6,902 bases of DNA from Gammaproteobacteria bacterium (GTDB taxonomy: Bacteria > Pseudomonadota > Gammaproteobacteria > Eutrophobiales > Eutrophobiaceae), in contig JAAZZI010000038.1 of the NCBI GenBank assembly GCA_014239225.1, positions 1 to 6,902 on the forward strand, read 5' to 3'. Shown here piece by piece: positions 5,644 to 6,902 of the stretch. Position numbers and translations under genes: made by a program. Position 1 is the first letter of the stretch, and every line of letters starts with the position of its first letter. A model generated the notes under the pieces. The model made no database searches. It had not been told where the DNA came from and was given only the letters and a program-made list of their open reading frames with translations.

Positions 5644-5778
5644 TTAAATTTTAGAATCACTAAAATTCTTTTTTCTCTCTTTGAGCTTCATTACTGATGG
5701 TTTTTTCTTTTTATTATTAGGTTTATTTATTGGCTTAATCGCCATTACCCCACCTGCTGAATTTCTTACGTAATACAT
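5644..5778 (-). CDS. 44-residue lysine-rich small protein
   Basis: This short gene has one of the best ribosome-binding sites in the window: AGGAG seven bases before its ATG. It starts 26 bases after the stop of the PilZ gene on the same strand, so it is probably the second gene of that operon. The product is 44 residues, with a N-terminal MYYVRNSAGGVMAIKP, a NKPNNKKKK stretch, then KLKERKKNFSDSKI. It carries many Lys/Arg against two Glu/Asp, so it is strongly basic. There is no signal peptide, membrane segment or cysteine. A second ATG at codon 12 is preceded by a G-rich stretch, so a 33-residue form is also possible. A basic protein of this kind might bind nucleic acid, ribosomes or acidic lipids; that is only a guess from charge. 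I recognise no family. Confidence 0.6.
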   Translation of the reverse strand: MYYVRNSAGGVMAIKPINKPNNKKKKPSVMKLKERKKNFSDSKI

Positions 5779-5804
5779 ACAATATCTCCTTTTTTGTATA
5801 TCTT

Positions 5805-6320
5805 TCAACGCACGGGAAAATTACCTGCAAAACGTTCAATCCATTCTTCTGTCAATTTTTCTTTACTTAGAAACGGACCTTCTTTATAACGTTTATCGCT
5901 TAGATAGAGCTCGATATGACAAATTTGTTCAACAATTCTTAGTCTAGGACCATCTTCAATATTTAAAAGCATCATGCCTATTTCATATCCTTTTTTTGAT
6001 CCCATAACGAGAACCACTTTTCCTAAGAAATAATTAATTTCGTTTTTAGAGGTAATGGTTACTTCAATTATGTCACCAGGTTTTTGGTATTCTTCAGAAA
6101 AGAAACTAAAACCAATATCTGTAGCATTTCTAAATACAATTTTTGAGCGTTCCCAAAAACGTAAGCGCTTAACTTCAATAGGAAAACGTTCGGGGTGCTT
6201 AATGAAACCCTGCAAAAAGTCATTTTGAAAGATCGCCGGCAGTTCGGGTAATTCGGGGGTGAAAACAGTTCTCGTAGGCTGTTGTTCAGGGGCACGTATT
6301 GATTCTGTATCATGTAACAT
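5805..6320 (-). CDS. PilZ-domain protein
   Basis: This 171-residue cytosolic protein has a PilZ-like beta-barrel in the middle. N65-A-T-D-I-G70 corresponds to the (D/N)xSxxG motif with Thr for Ser. It is followed by PGDIIEVTI (81-89), GKVVLVM (100-106) and YEIGMMLLNI (112-121), the usual barrel strands. The C-terminal tail (QICHIELYL, then EEWIERF and a final FPVR) resembles gammaproteobacterial PilZ proteins with a conserved QICHIE helix and a W-I-E-R-F/Y-A ending. PilZ domains bind c-di-GMP through an N-terminal RxxxR plus D/NxSxxG. Here the only RxxxR (54-58) is six residues before the second motif, rather than about 20, so c-di-GMP binding is doubtful. It may be a non-canonical, PilZ-named type acting by protein contacts. 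The start is well supported by GGGAG (6331-6327) six bases upstream. It leads a likely minus-strand operon with the 44-residue ORF and perhaps the TSUP gene. Confidence 0.85.
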   Translation of the reverse strand: MLHDTESIRAPEQQPTRTVFTPELPELPAIFQNDFLQGFIKHPERFPIEVKRLRFWERSKIVFRNATDIGFSFFSEEYQKPGDIIEVTITSKNEINYFLGKVVLVMGSKKGYEIGMMLLNIEDGPRLRIVEQICHIELYLSDKRYKEGPFLSKEKLTEEWIERFAGNFPVR

Positions 6321-6422
6321 TACAATCTCCCAATAATCAATTACTTATAGATTTACCTTTTAGAGCATAATAATAAAAAAATCAAGTAAAAATATATTAA
6401 TATCACATACTTATATCAAATA

Positions 6423-6440
6423 TCTAATAATTATATTAGA
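6423..6440. repeat. Inverted repeat in the PilZ upstream region
   Basis: TCTAATA (6423-6429) and TATTAGA (6434-6440) are perfect inverted arms around ATTA. The site lies inside the inferred leader or promoter region of the PilZ gene and could be an operator. Confidence 0.3.
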
Positions 6441-6475
6441 CTATTTATCTATAATTATTATTTAAGTTATTGAAA

Positions 6476-6504
6476 ATATTAGTATTTTGTTATATTAATA
6501 TCAA
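6476..6504 (-). promoter_or_regulatory. Candidate promoter of the PilZ gene
   Basis: On the minus strand TTGATA (6504-6499; five of six to consensus) and TAATAT (6481-6476; four of six) are separated by 17 bases. It would give a leader of roughly 150 bases. AT-rich DNA yields such matches often, so this is tentative. Confidence 0.3.
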
Positions 6505-6639
6505 AATGGTTATATTAAGAATAGATAGATTTATTTTTTTTAGATTGAGAAAGATTATTTTGTAGCACCAATAATCGATTAGACTTACGTCAAAAAATAT
6601 ATAAGTTTTTTTTAGAATTTTATTTATTTGGAGTCAGCG

Positions 6640-6902
6640 ATGAAGCATGTACTGGGTTTAGTTTTTATAGTTCTTATTTGTTTTTGTTTTATTTTGTTTT
6701 GGCCTACAAATGAAGCTGATACTGTGAATATAAATATAGAAAATCGAAATATATTTTCAGAGGGAAAACCAAAACAGAGTATTTCATCGATGCCAAATCT
6801 AACCGCAAATAATGATGATGAAAGAAATGAGATAATGACATCAGAATATAAAGTTTTAGAGAAGGAAAGAGGAGTATTAAAGCAACGCTTAGCCCGTTTA
6901 AA
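6640..6902 (+). CDS. Membrane-anchored protein of unknown function, N-terminal part
   Basis: The gene runs off the window end after 87 codons. GGAG at 6630-6633, six bases before the ATG, is a strong ribosome-binding site. Residues 4-21 form a hydrophobic segment (LGLVFIVLICFCFILFW) after a single Lys-His, so the protein is probably anchored in the inner membrane with the rest in the periplasm. No lipobox or clear signal-peptidase site is visible. Residues 23-67 are polar and Asn/Ser/Glu-rich, typical of a flexible linker. From about 68 (SEYKVLEKERGVLKQRLARL) a charged amphipathic helix begins that looks like a coiled coil. I do not recognise the family, and the missing C-terminus could contain the defining domain. 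Confidence 0.75.
   Translation, partial: MKHVLGLVFIVLICFCFILFWPTNEADTVNINIENRNIFSEGKPKQSISSMPNLTANNDDERNEIMTSEYKVLEKERGVLKQRLARL

Larger units (their letters stand above)
6321..6639. other. Very AT-rich divergent intergenic region with repeats
   Basis: These 319 bases separate the minus-strand PilZ gene from a plus-strand membrane-anchored gene. They have very few G or C bases and many A and T runs, and are likely curved. They hold two copies of TATATTAATATCA (6393-6405, 6491-6503), GTTATATTAA twice 20 bases apart (6489-6498, 6509-6518), and palindromes at 6423-6440 and 6572-6581. No ORF with a ribosome-binding site is seen. For the plus-strand gene, TATAAG (6600-6605) is a possible -10 without a good -35. 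Confidence 0.55.

Noticed and set aside
5631..5657. Plus-strand promoter with perfect TTGACA and TAGAAT
   Set aside because: The spacer is only 15 bases, the predicted start falls inside a hairpin, and no plus-strand gene follows.
6068..6313. Open frame overlapping the PilZ gene in another minus-strand frame
   Set aside because: The PilZ frame has the better ribosome-binding site and family motifs; this one is a shadow.
1..6902. CRISPR array, tRNA, IS element or prophage remains
   Set aside because: There are no regular spaced repeats, cloverleaf, transposase/integrase-like frame or long terminal inverted repeats.

Overview
The window is strongly A+T-rich DNA with short, compact genes and Shine-Dalgarno-type starts. 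The AvtA-type transaminase, CspA-like cold-shock protein, PilZ protein and type-1 glycerate kinase together suggest a low-GC gammaproteobacterium. A member of the Legionellales would fit, but nothing here proves the genus. There are no rRNA or tRNA genes, no CRISPR array, and no transposase or integrase. It reads as ordinary chromosome with several small lineage-specific genes.

Left part (1-2953). The 5' end of a periplasmic SRPBCC/MxaD-like protein leaves the window on the minus strand. A 359-base AT-rich gap separates it from a plus-strand pair: glycerate 2-kinase, then 41 bases later valine-pyruvate aminotransferase (avtA). Both are near the pyruvate/phosphoglycerate node, and they are probably co-transcribed.

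Middle part (2954-4407). A 69-residue cold-shock protein lies on the minus strand. It has a good sigma70 promoter, an inferred leader of about 145 bases, and two hairpins after its stop that pair better in the minus-strand RNA than in the plus. Upstream of it, also on the minus strand, is a 204-residue protein joining one clear MshEN-type motif (the c-di-GMP-binding motif of T2SS/T4P ATPases) to a cyclic-nucleotide-binding domain with intact phosphate-binding residues. It starts at GTG. A 220-base divergent intergenic region with a perfect 10-bp inverted repeat separates it from a small secreted protein on the plus strand.

Right part (4408-6902). The secreted 121-residue orphan converges on a minus-strand cluster read in the order PilZ-domain protein, a 44-residue very basic protein with a strong ribosome-binding site, and a TauE/SafE (TSUP) membrane exporter. 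A 319-base AT-rich region with repeats separates this cluster from a plus-strand membrane-anchored protein cut by the window end.

The most interesting points are the MshEN-like/CNB fusion, which could sense two nucleotide signals and lies near a PilZ protein; the overlooked 44-residue ORF; and the cold-shock leader. I see no clearly new multi-gene system, and functional links between the signalling genes are inference.
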